From: Hyphococcus sp.
GTDB lineage: Bacteria; Pseudomonadota; Alphaproteobacteria; Caulobacterales; Parvularculaceae
Assembly: GCA_028284345.1 (NCBI GenBank)
Contig: JANQRY010000008.1
Location: forward strand, 682,001-746,000
Direction of reading: 5' to 3'
DNA: 64,000 bases
Made by a program: the position numbers and the translations under genes. A model generated the notes under the pieces. The model had not been told where the DNA came from, made no database searches, and saw only the letters and a program-made list of their open reading frames with translations. Position 1 is the stretch's first letter. Every line of letters begins with the position of its first letter. Positions 34,933 through 44,659 of this stretch are shown here, piece after piece.

Positions 34933-35208
34933 TCAGTCGCGCGCGTTGGCGTTTTCCTCGCGGTCATCGCGATAGGGCTCGCTCGCCAGATGCAGCGTCA
35001 GGAACGCGCCCGCCATCAGGAAAGCGACGGCGGCGAGCCCGCTGATATGCCCGTCCGCCTGATTGCCGAGCCAGGCGCCGACGACCGCCACCAGGCCGAC
35101 TACGACATAAGGCGCGAGCGGCGGGTTTTCGTGGCGAAAGCGCAGGCAAAAAAGCGCCGCCGCGGCGATAAACAGCGTTGCCGATAACAGGTCGAAGATC
35201 GTTTCCAA
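34933..35208 (-). CDS. 91-residue three-helix membrane protein
   Basis: The small protein starts METIFDLLSATLFIAAAALF. It has three hydrophobic helices (about 5-21, 32-50 and 55-75) and a charged C-terminus, REENANARD. The first stretch resembles the METxFDxxT..IF start I associate with small accessory proteins of the XrtV exosortase system. No exosortase is in the window, so this is only a resemblance. It lies 14 nt upstream of the acyltransferase in the same direction, so they are probably co-transcribed. It diverges from pckA across a hairpin-rich 200-bp region. Confidence 0.6.
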   Translation of the reverse strand: METIFDLLSATLFIAAAALFCLRFRHENPPLAPYVVVGLVAVVGAWLGNQADGHISGLAAVAFLMAGAFLTLHLASEPYRDDREENANARD

Positions 35209-35214
35209 CGTTTA

Positions 35215-35266
35215 GGCCTCCGGCCAGCGATCCTCGCCGGAGGCCGTTAAGGAAGGATTTCCTTAA
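35215..35266. promoter_or_regulatory. Two adjacent perfect inverted repeats in the pckA divergent region
   Basis: GGCCTCCGGC (35215-35224) pairs with GCCGGAGGCC (35236-35245) around an 11-nt loop. Directly after it, TTAAGGAA (35247-35254) pairs with TTCCTTAA (35259-35266) around GGAT. They lie between divergent genes and so are unlikely to be simple terminators. Operator sites or structured leader RNA of the leftward gene are both possible. Confidence 0.5.
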
Positions 35267-35293
35267 TCGCGCAAAGCGCGCCTATTCCGCCCG

Positions 35294-35326
35294 CCGGGCG
35301 CCCCTTAAGACGCGCCGGGGCGCCGG
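35294..35326 (+). promoter_or_regulatory. GC-rich hairpin followed by a T-run upstream of pckA
   Basis: GCGCCCC (35298-35304) pairs with GGGGCGC (35317-35323), and the stem can extend by 2-3 pairs with a bulge. A TTTTTT run follows about 15 nt later. The distance is long for a standard terminator. If pckA is transcribed through it, the element could act as a leader attenuator; otherwise it is an operator. The pckA ribosome-binding site GGGAGGA lies at about 35397-35403. Confidence 0.35.
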
Positions 35327-35408
35327 TGGCCAAGACCCGTTTTTTGGATTAATAGCCAAAGCCTATTCCGTGCGGGCTTTTCCAAACGGGGGTCTCGGGA
35401 GGACCTGA

Positions 35409-37007
35409 ATGAGCGTATCCGTGACGACCGCGCCCGCCGCGGCCGCGACCTTTGCCGATTGCGCGCCGGCGAAGTTTTCCAATCTGACCGCGGCAGCCCT
35501 TTATCAACTGGCTGTTGAACGCGGCGAGGGCGAAATCGCGCGCGGCGGACCGCTTGTCGTGCGCACCGGGGAACATACCGGGCGCTCGGCCATGGATAAG
35601 TTCATCGTCCGCTCGCCGGAGGTTGAGGAAAAGGTCTGGTGGGACGCGAACCAGCCCATGACCCAGGACGCCTTTGATCGTCTTCATGCGGATATGCTCG
35701 ACTATGCGTCGTCCCGCGACCTGATCTCGCAGGATTTGCGCGGCGGCGCCGATAAAGATCATTCCATCAGGGTCCGCGTCTTCACTGAATATGCCTGGCA
35801 CGGACTGTTCATTCAGCATTTGCTGGTGCGTCCGATGATGCATGAACGGGGCGGCGAGCCCGACTTTACGATCGTTGATCTGCCGGGCTTTGAGGCGGAC
35901 CCTGCCGTCCACGGATGTCGCACGAAAACCGTGATCGCCGTCGATTTCACCCGGCGCGTGATCCTCATCGGCGGCACGTCCTACGCCGGCGAGATGAAGA
36001 AGTCGGTGTTCACCATCCTCAACTTCCTGTTGCCGGAAGAAGGCGTGATGCCGATGCATTGTTCGGTCAATGTCGGCCGGCAAGGTGACCCGGCGATCTT
36101 TTTCGGCCTGTCGGGCACCGGCAAGACGACCCTTTCGGCCGATCCTGACCGCACGCTGATCGGCGATGATGAACATGGCTGGGGGACAAGCGGGCTCTTC
36201 AATTTCGAAGGCGGCTGCTACGCCAAGATGATCCGCCTGTCGCCGACGGCCGAGCCGGAAATCTACGCAACGACGCAAATGTTCGGCACGGTGCTGGAAA
36301 ACGTCGTCATGGATCCGGCGACGCGCGAGCTGGACCTTGACGATGCGAGCCTTGCGGAAAACTCCCGCGGCGCTTATCCGATCCACTATATTCCGAACGC
36401 CGATCCTAACGGGCTTGCGGGTCATCCGAAAAACATCGTCATGCTGACCTGCGATGCGTTCGGCGTCATGCCGCCGATTGCGCGGCTGACGCGGGATCAG
36501 GCCATGTATATGTTCCTGTCCGGCTACACGGCGAAAGTCGCCGGCACGGAAAAGGGCCTCGGCAAAGAGCCGCAAGCGACCTTCTCAACCTGCTTCGGCG
36601 CGCCCTTCATGCCGCGCCATCCGTCCGAATACGGAGCGCTTCTCGGCAAGCTGATCGATCAGCACGATGTTCGCTGCTGGCTCGTCAATACCGGCTGGAC
36701 CGGCGGCGCCTACGGCGACGGCGCGCGCATGCCGATCAAGGCGACGCGGGCGCTCCTCGCCGCGGCGCTCGATGGCTCGCTCATCCGCGCGCCCATGGAA
36801 AAAGACCCGATTTTCGGTTTCGACGTCCCCACAAGCGTCGCCGGTGTCGACGGCGCTATTCTCAATCCGCGCAACACCTGGGCCGACCCGTCGGCCTATG
36901 ACGCGCAGGCGAACAAGCTCGCGCAGATGTTCGTTGAGAATTTCAGGATTTACGAACCTTACGTCTCCGACGGCGTCAAAGCCGCGGGGCCGGCTGTCGC
37001 CGTCTAA
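35409..37007 (+). CDS. pckA: Phosphoenolpyruvate carboxykinase (ATP)
   Basis: PckA converts oxaloacetate to phosphoenolpyruvate and CO2 with ATP, the entry to gluconeogenesis. The 532-residue protein has [16 protein letters not shown] near the start and the kinase P-loop [16 protein letters not shown] (about residues 233-248). GDDEHGW (metal-binding) and ENVVMD come next, and [11 protein letters not shown] lies towards the end, all typical of the ATP form. GGGAGGA precedes the ATG. The 200-bp upstream region carries three inverted repeats, suggesting regulation. It meets grpE tail-to-tail with a 4-nt overlap. Confidence 0.97.
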   Translation: MSVSVTTAPAAAATFADCAPAKFSNLTAAALYQLAVERGEGEIARGGPLVVRTGEHTGRSAMDKFIVRSPEVEEKVWWDANQPMTQDAFDRLHADMLDYASSRDLISQDLRGGADKDHSIRVRVFTEYAWHGLFIQHLLVRPMMHERGGEPDFTIVDLPGFEADPAVHGCRTKTVIAVDFTRRVILIGGTSYAGEMKKSVFTILNFLLPEEGVMPMHCSVNVGRQGDPAIFFGLSGTGKTTLSADPDRTLIGDDEHGWGTSGLFNFEGGCYAKMIRLSPTAEPEIYATTQMFGTVLENVVMDPATRELDLDDASLAENSRGAYPIHYIPNADPNGLAGHPKNIVMLTCDAFGVMPPIARLTRDQAMYMFLSGYTAKVAGTEKGLGKEPQATFSTCFGAPFMPRHPSEYGALLGKLIDQHDVRCWLVNTGWTGGAYGDGARMPIKATRALLAAALDGSLIRAPMEKDPIFGFDVPTSVAGVDGAILNPRNTWADPSAYDAQANKLAQMFVENFRIYEPYVSDGVKAAGPAVAV

Positions 37008-37705
37008 GCCTCTTCGTCGACGGTTGAACCCGGCGCCGGCGGCTCGCCGCCGTCTTCGTTCTGGTTCGGCTGACCTTGCGGCGCCCCCGACGACACCGTC
37101 ACCATGGCGGCGCGCAGGACCCGCTCGCCGATGGTGAAACCGGGCTGCGCCACGTCGACGACGCAGCCCTTTTCAATATCGGCGCTCGGCACATTGGCGA
37201 CGGCCTGATGCAGATTGGGATCGAACTTCTCGCCGGCCGGTTCGAGTTTCTGAACGCCGTGACGCTGCAGCGTCGTTAAGAGTTCCTTTTCCGTCATCTG
37301 GATGCCGGCGACGAGACCGTTAAAGGCGTCCGAATGGCCTTCGGGAATCTGGTCGCCGGAAACGCCGGCGGCGCGCAGGGCGCGCTCGAAATTGTCGGCG
37401 ACGCTGATCAGGTCCCGGGCGAAATTGGCTATGGCGTATTGCCCGGCCTCGCGCTTTTCCCGCTCGCCGCGGCGACGAGTGTTTTCCAGCTCCGCCGCGA
37501 GACGCATCAACTGGTCCTTGAGCTTCGCGGCGTCTTCGTCGGGCGCTTGCGGTTCGCCGGCGCTTTCGGCTGGCTCGTCGGCGGCGCTCTCTTCTGACGG
37601 CGCGCCCTCGCGGGCGTCCGTTGCCTTGTTGACGACGGGCGGCTCCTCCGGTTCGGCGTCCTTGCCGTTCTGGCCTTCATTGGCGGGATAGTCGGGACTG
37701 GTCAT
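37004..37705 (-). CDS. grpE: GrpE nucleotide exchange factor
   Basis: GrpE releases ADP from DnaK in protein folding. The 233-residue protein has an acidic disordered N-terminus (about 1-55), a long coiled coil ([40 protein letters not shown] in the middle), and a C-terminal beta domain with the conserved [12 protein letters not shown] and [21 protein letters not shown] segments. It lies 55 nt downstream of hrcA in the same direction, the usual alphaproteobacterial heat-shock pair. The C-terminal 25 residues are a Gly/Glu/Pro-rich tail. Confidence 0.95.
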   Translation of the reverse strand: MTSPDYPANEGQNGKDAEPEEPPVVNKATDAREGAPSEESAADEPAESAGEPQAPDEDAAKLKDQLMRLAAELENTRRRGEREKREAGQYAIANFARDLISVADNFERALRAAGVSGDQIPEGHSDAFNGLVAGIQMTEKELLTTLQRHGVQKLEPAGEKFDPNLHQAVANVPSADIEKGCVVDVAQPGFTIGERVLRAAMVTVSSGAPQGQPNQNEDGGEPPAPGSTVDEEA

Positions 37706-37760
37706 GGGGCTAGGGTCAACAATCTGATTGTTCGGCAGGCCATTTACGGGCCCTTTCGGC

Positions 37761-38804
37761 CTATTTCAACAGGCGCGAGACCACTTCCGCCGTGTAGTCG
37801 ACGATGGGGATGACCTTGGCGTAGTTGAGCCGCGTCGGGCCGATGACCCCGAGAACGCCGACAATATTGTGGGATTCGTCGCGATAGGGCTTGGCGATGA
37901 CCGACGATCCGGAGAGCGAAAACAGCTTGTTCTCCGAGCCGATGAAAATTTTCACCCCTTCGCCCTCCCGCGCCGCGTTCATCAGGTCGATGACGTCGCG
38001 CTTGCGTTCGAGGTCGTCGAACAGCATGCGCACGCGCTCGATATCCTGAAACGCCGCATCGTCGAGAAGCTGCCCGCGCCCGCGCACGATCAGGGAAAAC
38101 TCATCGCCGCCGGCCACATCGGCGACGCCGTCGCGCACGAGTTTCGACGACAGCGCGTCAAGCTCGGCCCGGTTGTCGTCAATCTCTTCGAGAATGTCGG
38201 CGCGCGCTTCGGCGAGGGTCCGCCCGCTGAGCCGGGCGTTCAAGTAATTGCCGGCGCGCAGGAGCGCGGAGTCCGGCAGGCTGTCCGGGGTGGCGATGAC
38301 GCGGTTTTCCACATGGCCGTCCTCAAACACCATGATCGCCAGCGCCTTGTCCGGCGCCGCGGCGACGAACTCCACCTGGCGCAGGGGCGCGTCGGTTTTC
38401 GGCGTCAGGACGAGGCTCGCCGCTTTCGTCAGGCCGGAAAGGCGCGTCGCCGCGTCTTCCAGCGCCTGCTCCACATCCTTGTCGCGCGCCTCGGCGTCGA
38501 TGGCGCGGCGTTCCTCCTCCGTCAGTTCGCCGACCTGCATGAGACTGTCGACAAACAGGCGCAAGCCCCGTTCCGTCGGCAGGCGCCCGGCCGAAATATG
38601 CGGCGCGTAAAGAAGGCCGAGATCGGTGAGGTCCGCCATGACATTGCGCACCGTCGCGGCGGAGACCGCAATGGAGCGATCATGGGAGAGCGTGCGCGAG
38701 CCGACCGGCTCGCCGGTTTCGAGATAGGTTTCAACAAGACGCCGAAAGATGTCGCGCGAGCGCGCGTCCACATCGTTCAGCGTATTTTGCGTCAGGTCCG
38801 CCAT
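37761..38804 (-). CDS. hrcA: Heat-inducible transcription repressor HrcA
   Basis: HrcA represses chaperone operons by binding CIRCE elements. The 347-residue protein has a winged helix at the N-terminus ([23 protein letters not shown], then [42 protein letters not shown]). GAF-like and dimer domains end in [28 protein letters not shown] 38804 was preferred to the GTG 9 nt upstream; neither has a strong ribosome-binding site. No CIRCE sequence (TTAGCACTC-N9-GAGTGCTAA) is present in the hrcA-rph gap, so groESL elsewhere is the probable target. Confidence 0.95.
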   Translation of the reverse strand: MADLTQNTLNDVDARSRDIFRRLVETYLETGEPVGSRTLSHDRSIAVSAATVRNVMADLTDLGLLYAPHISAGRLPTERGLRLFVDSLMQVGELTEEERRAIDAEARDKDVEQALEDAATRLSGLTKAASLVLTPKTDAPLRQVEFVAAAPDKALAIMVFEDGHVENRVIATPDSLPDSALLRAGNYLNARLSGRTLAEARADILEEIDDNRAELDALSSKLVRDGVADVAGGDEFSLIVRGRGQLLDDAAFQDIERVRMLFDDLERKRDVIDLMNAAREGEGVKIFIGSENKLFSLSGSSVIAKPYRDESHNIVGVLGVIGPTRLNYAKVIPIVDYTAEVVSRLLK

Positions 38805-38935
38805 ATCGGTCACGCCGGTAAAAATAGGCGCAATCGGCGATCAATCCTAGGCCCGATGAAAAATGACCGGCGGGTCGGGTCGACAAGGGTTCGGCGCGCG
38901 CGCTAGGAAGCGCCGATCGCATCAGGAAAAATCAC

Positions 38936-39649
38936 ATGAGACCGTCAGGGCGAGCGTTTAACGAATTGCGTCAGGTGAGTTTGGAGCGCGGCTTTTCGAA
39001 ACACGCCGAAGGCTCCTGCCTCGTCAAATTCGGCGACACCCATGTTCTGTGTACGGCGAGCTGGGATGAAACGACGCCGCCCTGGATGCGCGGCGGCGGG
39101 CGCGGCTGGGTGACGGCGGAATACGGCATGCTGCCGCGCTCGACCGGTGGGCGCATGAAGCGCGAGGCGAAGGGCGGCCAGTCGGGCCGGACGCAGGAAA
39201 TTCAGCGCCTGATCGGCCGCTCCTTACGCGCCGTCGTCGATTTGAAAGCGCTGGGCGAGCGCCAGATCCTCGTTGATTGCGACGTGCTTCAGGCCGATGG
39301 CGGCACCCGCACCGCGGCGATCACCGGCGCGTGGGTGGCGGTCAACGCGGCCTGCGCCTGGGCGGTGGAGCAGGGGATCATTACGGCCAATCCCGTGCGC
39401 GAACCCGTCGCCGCGATCTCCTGCGGTCTTGTCGGCGGCGCGCCCGCGCTTGATCTCGATTATGACGAGGATTCAACGGCGCAGGCCGACGCCAATTTCG
39501 TCATCACCGGCTCCGGCGGGCTCGTGGAAATTCAGGCGACCGCCGAAGGCGATCCGTTTACGGATGAACAGTTCGCGGCGCTGCTCGCGCTCGCCAAGGA
39601 CGGGTGCGCGTCGCTTGCCGAACAGCAGGCCGCGCTGTTCGCCGGTTAA
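38936..39649 (+). CDS. rph: Ribonuclease PH
   Basis: RNase PH trims the 3' ends of tRNAs and rRNAs phosphorolytically. The 237-residue protein starts [30 protein letters not shown]. It has [33 protein letters not shown] (phosphate and RNA binding), [22 protein letters not shown] and the final [14 protein letters not shown] strand. AGGA lies before the ATG. It is divergent from hrcA, the standard alphaproteobacterial arrangement. The 109-bp gap downstream contains a small inverted repeat, CCGTTC-cc-GAACGG (39668-39681), of unknown role. Confidence 0.96.
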   Translation: MRPSGRAFNELRQVSLERGFSKHAEGSCLVKFGDTHVLCTASWDETTPPWMRGGGRGWVTAEYGMLPRSTGGRMKREAKGGQSGRTQEIQRLIGRSLRAVVDLKALGERQILVDCDVLQADGGTRTAAITGAWVAVNAACAWAVEQGIITANPVREPVAAISCGLVGGAPALDLDYDEDSTAQADANFVITGSGGLVEIQATAEGDPFTDEQFAALLALAKDGCASLAEQQAALFAG

Positions 39650-39758
39650 GCCGCGCGCCTGAATATTCCGTTCCCGAACGGTGTCGAAATGACGGGCGTT
39701 ATTTGCGGACGGCGTCGATCATGCTAAAGATCGCGCACGCCCACGCGACAGGTTTTCG

Positions 39759-41315
39759 ATGAGACAGGATGAAGAAACGCAAGGCGAAAGCGGCGCCGAT
39801 CCGGACGCCCAACCGCCTGCGGGTTCAGAGGCCGAGAACGGGGCGGAGGAGACCGCGCCAGCGGACTCAGGCGCGTCCGATGCCGCTGATGCGGCCGGCG
39901 GCGATGCTATCGACCCGGACGCCTCGGCCATAGAGCAGCTCGTCGGCGTCGACGAACTGCGCCGCGAAGTCATCGACATTGTCGGCTGGGTCCAGACCCA
40001 GATGCTCACCGTCGACGTTGCGGTCCAGGCCGGCATTTTGTTCGCGGCCCTGGCGCCGGCGGCCCTGTTTGGCCCCCAACTAAGGAAGTTCATCCAAAGC
40101 CAGGTGGCGCCGCGGGCGCCCTATGGCGTCCTGCGCCGGGCGGCCAGCGCGTTCGCCCATCTGGCGACGCCGATTGCGCTTTTTGTCATTCTTCAACTGG
40201 CCGTGGTGGCGCTGAAAACGGCGGGACTGTCGACCGGGCTGACCGAAGCGGGCGTCAGCCTCTTGACCGCGTGGATCGTCATTCGACTGGTCACCCTGGT
40301 GATCCGCTCGCCCTTCTGGTCGAAGGTCGCGTTCTATGTGGCCTGGCCGATCGCGGCGCTCGATGCGTTCGGCGTGCTCGACGAGGTCGTTGTTCAGCTG
40401 CAGGCGTTCTCGATCCCCATTGGCGAGGACTCCGCCGGCAACCCGCAGCGTTTTTCCGCGCTCGATCTCATCCGCACCGTTTTCATCTTCGGCGTCCTGT
40501 TCTGGGCTGCGAGCTTCGCCAGCAATTTCATCAAGGGACGGATCAACGCCATTGACGAACTGACCGTCTCGTTCAAGGCGCTGCTGGCTAAAATTCTCGA
40601 CGTGTTGCTGCCGGTGATCGCGCTCATCGCGGCGCTGCAGATCGTCGGCTTTCCGTTCGGCACGCTGGCGATCTTCGGCGGCGCCGTCGGCCTCGGCATC
40701 GGTCTTGGCATGCAGCGCACGGTCTCGAACTTTTTCGCCGGCTTCACGCTGATCGCCGACAAGTCCATCAAGCCCGGCGACGTGATCGAGGTTGCGGACA
40801 CGTATGGCTGGGTGACCGATATGAGCGCGCGCTATGTTTCTGTGCGCACGCGGGACGGCACGGCGCATCTCGTGCCTAACGACATCTTCATCAATGAGGG
40901 CGTTACCAACTGGTCCCATTCCGACCGCGTGGTGCGTTTGCATGCGCCGTTCGGCGTTTCCTACGCGACGAAGGATTTGCGCGGTCTTGCGCGCCGCGCC
41001 GAAGAAACAGCGCTTGAGGTCGAGCGGGTGCTAAAAACCCCGTCGCCGCGCTGCAATCTTATGGAGTTCGGCGACAATTCGATCAACTTTGATCTGCGCT
41101 TCTGGATCAACGATCCGGCCAACGGGTCGGCGAATGTGCGTTCGGACGTGTTGATGGCGATCTGGGATCTGCTTGAGGAGATGGGCGTCGAAGTGCCGTT
41201 CCCGCAGCGGGACCTTCATATCAAATCGGCGCCCGAGGGTCTCACCATGACCCTCGAAAACAAGGACGGCGAGACCCTTTCACAACGTCGCGAGGGCGCG
41301 GCTGCGGCGGAATAA
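39759..41315 (+). CDS. Mechanosensitive ion channel, MscS family
   Basis: The 518-residue protein has an acidic, disordered N-terminus (about 1-60) and about five transmembrane segments (roughly 80-100, 130-155, 165-185, 235-255 and 280-305). The MscS core then includes the pore helix IFGGAVGLGIGLGMQRTVSNFFAGF and the beta domain KPGDVIEVADTYGWVTDMSARYVSVRTRDGTAHLVPNDIFI. It opens under membrane tension and releases solutes in osmotic downshock. Length places it among medium-size MscS homologues. It is monocistronic. Confidence 0.93.
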   Translation: MRQDEETQGESGADPDAQPPAGSEAENGAEETAPADSGASDAADAAGGDAIDPDASAIEQLVGVDELRREVIDIVGWVQTQMLTVDVAVQAGILFAALAPAALFGPQLRKFIQSQVAPRAPYGVLRRAASAFAHLATPIALFVILQLAVVALKTAGLSTGLTEAGVSLLTAWIVIRLVTLVIRSPFWSKVAFYVAWPIAALDAFGVLDEVVVQLQAFSIPIGEDSAGNPQRFSALDLIRTVFIFGVLFWAASFASNFIKGRINAIDELTVSFKALLAKILDVLLPVIALIAALQIVGFPFGTLAIFGGAVGLGIGLGMQRTVSNFFAGFTLIADKSIKPGDVIEVADTYGWVTDMSARYVSVRTRDGTAHLVPNDIFINEGVTNWSHSDRVVRLHAPFGVSYATKDLRGLARRAEETALEVERVLKTPSPRCNLMEFGDNSINFDLRFWINDPANGSANVRSDVLMAIWDLLEEMGVEVPFPQRDLHIKSAPEGLTMTLENKDGETLSQRREGAAAAE

Positions 41316-41404
41316 ACGCCTCCCGCGGCGCTTTTCACTGCCTGATCGACCCGCTATGATCTCCGCCTGGGCGGTGCAAGACAGACAATCTAGTGGAGTC
41401 TATC

Positions 41405-41956
41405 ATGATGAGAATCCTTACGCTCGGCGGAGCGCTGATGTTGCTCGCGGCCTGCGCGACGGCGACGCCATACGGGCCCGCCCAAGGCGCGCGCGGCTAT
41501 GGTTTTTCCGAGCAGCAAATCGAACAGGGCCGTTTCCGCATCACCTTTCGCGGCAACTCCTCGACGTCGCGCGAGACGGTCGAGAACTCCCTTCTTTTCC
41601 GCGCCGCCGAACTGACGGTGCAGGAGGGGTTCGATCATTTCATTGTCGAGGAACGCGATACCGAAGCGCGCACAACCTACTCGACCAGTGGCGGGCCGGC
41701 CTTTTACGGCCGCTACGGCTACGGCTATCCGTTCCACCGGCCGTATTACGCGTTTCCTTACTACGCTTACGGTTTTGGCTGGGGCTACCCCTATGATTCC
41801 TATACGCGGGAGATCACGCGTTATTCGGCGATCGCTTTCGTCACCATGCACAGAGGCGAAAAGCCGGAAGACAATCCGCGCGCTTTCGACGCGCGCGACG
41901 TGATCGACAATCTGGGCCCCGTGGTGCTGGGTCCGCCGCAAACAGCCGGGTACTGA
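41405..41956 (+). CDS. CC0125/CC1285-family lipoprotein
   Basis: The 183-residue protein has a lipoprotein signal ending MLLAAC. A domain with YGFSEQQIEQGRFRITFRGN, SRETVENSLLFRAAELTVQEGFDHF and DTEARTTYSTS follows. An aromatic, glycine-rich stretch (YGRYGYGYPFHRPYYAFPYYAYG) comes next, and the last part is a beta-rich segment. The EQGRFRITFRGN..T...VE..LLFRAAELT pattern is that of the Caulobacter CC0125/CC1285 lipoproteins, of unknown function and probably bound to the outer or inner membrane. GGAG lies before two adjacent ATGs; 41405 was chosen. Confidence 0.82.
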   Translation: MMRILTLGGALMLLAACATATPYGPAQGARGYGFSEQQIEQGRFRITFRGNSSTSRETVENSLLFRAAELTVQEGFDHFIVEERDTEARTTYSTSGGPAFYGRYGYGYPFHRPYYAFPYYAYGFGWGYPYDSYTREITRYSAIAFVTMHRGEKPEDNPRAFDARDVIDNLGPVVLGPPQTAGY

Positions 41957-41972
41957 TAAATCCGGGACGCGA

Positions 41973-42557
41973 TCAGACGGCGCGGAGAATGGTTTCCGCT
42001 TCGTCGTCTTCGCCTGCTTCGTAGACAACGACAAAGCCGCGCGGCGTGTGGCGAATGATGACGCCGCGCCGGCGGCCCACATGGATTTCCGATCCGATGG
42101 GCGGGCGCCGCGGCGCCTCCACGGAGACGCCGTCGACCGAACTGTCGATGATTTTCACGAACAGCGACGCGCCGTCGGCGAGCCGGCATGCGGCGCGCGA
42201 CTGGCCGGCGCGGTGACGCAAGGTCGTGCGCCGGTCCTCAAGTCCGTCCTTATATTGCTCGTTGACGCGCAGCATCAGTTGCTCGGTGAGCTTCGTGCGG
42301 CGGCGTTTTGAAAGAAGAAACGAGGCGGCGAATCCGTCGGGCAGAATGCGCGCAACCGTCGCCTCGATTTCATCGAGGCCCGCGATGCGGACGATGACGG
42401 CGTCGCCCTCGACGACCGTCGCGTCAGAGATGACGGCGAAATCCCCCGGCGACATGTTGAGAAGACGGCCTTCGAATTCTTCCGTCGCGTTGACGGTGAT
42501 CAGTGCGGGCAGATCGATGCTGATCCGCCGATAGCGCCGGGCGTCTGACTTCGCCAT
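41973..42557 (-). CDS. PilZ-domain protein
   Basis: The 194-residue protein appears to carry two PilZ-like beta barrels. The first begins RRYRRISIDLPALITV. The second begins RRTTLRHRAGQSRAACRLADG and includes IIDSSVDGVSVEAPRRPPIGSEIHVG, close to the RxxxR...DxSxxG c-di-GMP-binding pattern. It is therefore a candidate cyclic-di-GMP receptor in the cytoplasm. Neighbours give no target. ATG 42557 follows GGGAAAG; an upstream ATG would add 8 residues. GTTAACTTT, a half-CtrA-like sequence, lies 2 nt upstream of this start. Confidence 0.8.
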   Translation of the reverse strand: MAKSDARRYRRISIDLPALITVNATEEFEGRLLNMSPGDFAVISDATVVEGDAVIVRIAGLDEIEATVARILPDGFAASFLLSKRRRTKLTEQLMLRVNEQYKDGLEDRRTTLRHRAGQSRAACRLADGASLFVKIIDSSVDGVSVEAPRRPPIGSEIHVGRRRGVIIRHTPRGFVVVYEAGEDDEAETILRAV

Positions 42558-42772
42558 GGTTAACTTTCCCAAAATTGCCATTTCTCACCCGGCGGTTGCA
42601 AGCTATCGGCCATCGCTCAAACCTTCCCTAACGGGCGTGGTCGAATTTTATCGTTTTCGGGGTCGGGGCCTTGTTTCTTGCGCTTTTCGGCGCGGTTCCC
42701 GCACGGGGCCCGCCCTTGAATATCGCCGGGCCCGACGCCAGTTAACTTTTTGGGTAAATCAGGGAGCGGGCG

Positions 42773-43174
42773 ATGTCAGAAATTTCAGCAAGTTTGTTGT
42801 CGCGGCGGTGGCGGCGCATTGACATTAAAGTGAATGTCGGCGGCGAGCTGCATGTGCTGCGCTGGCGCCGGGGCTGGTTCGCCGATGCGGTGCTGTTCGA
42901 CGACCGCTGCGTTGCGTCATCGGGCGGCCTCTTCAATCGCGAAACCCTGTTCGGCCTTAATGTGAAAACGCCCGCCGGCGATGAAACGCGATTGCTTTTC
43001 TCCATCGATCCGGAGCCGGACTGGACCGACTGGCGGGGAACGGGCCGGCCGGGCGGCGTGCGCCTGGAAACGGCGGAACACGTTCTCGTTTCCGTCGGCT
43101 CCCTTGGGCCCGACCGCGCCGAACCCTTCAAGACGCTCATCGACCGCGCCATCGAGGCTGTCGGCCTTTCATGA
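42773..43174 (+). CDS. Unrecognised 133-residue protein
   Basis: This is a soluble, beta-rich protein I do not recognise. It starts MSEISASLLSRRWRRIDIKVNVGG. Patterns include GGELHVLRWRRGWFADAVLFDDR, GLFNRETLFGLNV and TRLLFSIDPEPDWTDWRG. The alternating strands and tryptophans suggest a beta-sandwich. There is no signal peptide or membrane helix. GGGAGCGGGCG precedes the ATG. Codon use is normal for the window, so it is probably a true gene. It lies 63 nt before the dicarboxylate symporter in the same direction, which may be chance. Confidence 0.6.
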   Translation: MSEISASLLSRRWRRIDIKVNVGGELHVLRWRRGWFADAVLFDDRCVASSGGLFNRETLFGLNVKTPAGDETRLLFSIDPEPDWTDWRGTGRPGGVRLETAEHVLVSVGSLGPDRAEPFKTLIDRAIEAVGLS

Positions 43175-43237
43175 TCTGACCAAACCCGTTAGCGTCGCGG
43201 CTGTTTTTCGGGGCGGAAACAAGCGGGAGCGGCGCGC

Positions 43238-44659
43238 ATGGCCTGGTGGTTTGGCATTAAACTCTGGAAGCGGGTGTTTCTGGGGTTGGCGCTCGGCGTC
43301 GCGTTCGGCCTCATAGTCGCCAATACGATGGACGCGGCGCGCGGCGAAGCGCTCCTCGCCGAAATCAAGATCGTCGGCGACATCTTCATCGCGATGATCC
43401 GTCTCGTGATCATTCCGCTGATCTTCATGACGCTGGTCGCGGGCGTGCTGGCCATGGGCCATCCGGAAAAGCTTGGCACAATCGGATTGAAAACGATTGT
43501 GCTGTACCTGCTGACGACATTCTTCGCCAATATCATCGGCCTCGCCATGGGAACGATTTTCCGTCCCGGCGCCGGCGTCGATCTCGGCGACGCCGTGCCG
43601 CGGGAGGTGGCGACCGAGGCGGCGGGATTCTGGGATCGCATCGTCGGCATGGTGACGAAAAACCCGTTCGAAAATTTTCTCGCCGGGGATCCGACGACCC
43701 TGACGCTGACGGCGATCCTTGTTGCAATTTCCGTTATCGTCGCGATCCGGTCGACCGGCGCCGGCGAAAAGAAACCAAAATCCGGCGTTATCTTTGTCGC
43801 GCTGTTCGCGCTTGGCGTCGCCGCTGCGTCGGGCGACATCCTCGTTGTGATCTTTTCGTCGATACTTCTCGGCATCGTCCTTCTTATCGTCGGCGGCGGC
43901 GTCGAGGGCGCGCCGTCGCGCTTCTTTGCTTATGCGTCGGACAAGGTGCTAGGCGTCACCCAGTGGATCATGGAGCTTGCGCCCTTCGGCGTTTTCGCGC
44001 TGATCGCCTATGTGGCCGGCACGAAGGGGCTTGAGACCTTTACCGCGATCTTCTGGCTCGTCATCGCGGTCTATCTCGGCTGCTTCCTGCACATGGCGAT
44101 CACCTATGGCGGCATCGTCAAACTCGGGCTCAAGCTTCCTTTCATCAATTTCTTCCGCGGCATACTCGACGCGCAGATGGTCGCCTATTCGACCTCGTCA
44201 TCGTCGGCGACCTTGCCGGTGACGATCTCGAATGTTTCGAAAAATCTCGGCGTGTCGAAGTCGGTGGCGGGGTCCGTGCTGCCCCTCGGCGCGACCATCA
44301 ACATGGACGGCACGGCGCTTTATCTCGGTATCGTTGCGCTGTTTACGGCGCAGGCGTTCGGCTATGTCGTTGAGCCGCATCATTACGTGTTGATCGCGGT
44401 GACGGCGGCGCTGGTTTCCATCGGCGCGGCGGGCATTCCCTCCGCTTCGCTGTTTCTCCTCGCCACGGTGCTGGAGGTCTTTGACGTGACGCCGGAGCAC
44501 ACCGCGCTGGTCGTCGGCTTCATCTTTCCCTTTGACCGCCTGCTTGATATGATGCGCACGGTCGTCAACGTCACCGGCGACGCCACCGTCGCCGTCACGG
44601 TCGCCAAATGGGAAGGCGAAATTGACGAGGAAACCTTCCGGTCCAAAGCATCGCAATGA
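43238..44659 (+). CDS. Dicarboxylate/amino acid:cation symporter (DAACS)
   Basis: The 473-residue membrane protein belongs to the GltP/DctA family that imports C4-dicarboxylates or acidic amino acids with protons or sodium. It shows eight or more hydrophobic helices and the re-entrant loop segment YSTSSSSATLPVTISNVSKNLGVSKSVAGSVLPLGATINMDGTALY, the core substrate and cation site. AAGIPSASLFLLATVL, the second hairpin, and DRLLDMMRTVVNVTGDATVAV follow. An extra loop rich in charge near residues 110-180 is longer than usual. GGGAG precedes the ATG. It overlaps the next gene by ATGA. Confidence 0.93.
   Translation: MAWWFGIKLWKRVFLGLALGVAFGLIVANTMDAARGEALLAEIKIVGDIFIAMIRLVIIPLIFMTLVAGVLAMGHPEKLGTIGLKTIVLYLLTTFFANIIGLAMGTIFRPGAGVDLGDAVPREVATEAAGFWDRIVGMVTKNPFENFLAGDPTTLTLTAILVAISVIVAIRSTGAGEKKPKSGVIFVALFALGVAAASGDILVVIFSSILLGIVLLIVGGGVEGAPSRFFAYASDKVLGVTQWIMELAPFGVFALIAYVAGTKGLETFTAIFWLVIAVYLGCFLHMAITYGGIVKLGLKLPFINFFRGILDAQMVAYSTSSSSATLPVTISNVSKNLGVSKSVAGSVLPLGATINMDGTALYLGIVALFTAQAFGYVVEPHHYVLIAVTAALVSIGAAGIPSASLFLLATVLEVFDVTPEHTALVVGFIFPFDRLLDMMRTVVNVTGDATVAVTVAKWEGEIDEETFRSKASQ

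Noticed and set aside
35349..36575. 408-codon open frame antisense to pckA
   Set aside because: It mirrors pckA codons. The G/C wobble bias of the real gene keeps the opposite frame free of stops, and its translation is Arg/His/Asp-rich without family motifs.
37728..38906. 392-codon open frame antisense to hrcA
   Set aside because: hrcA is complete with all motifs on the other strand; the antisense product has no recognisable domain.
38805..38935. CIRCE operator between hrcA and rph
   Set aside because: No TTAGCACTC-N9-GAGTGCTAA or near match is present on either strand.
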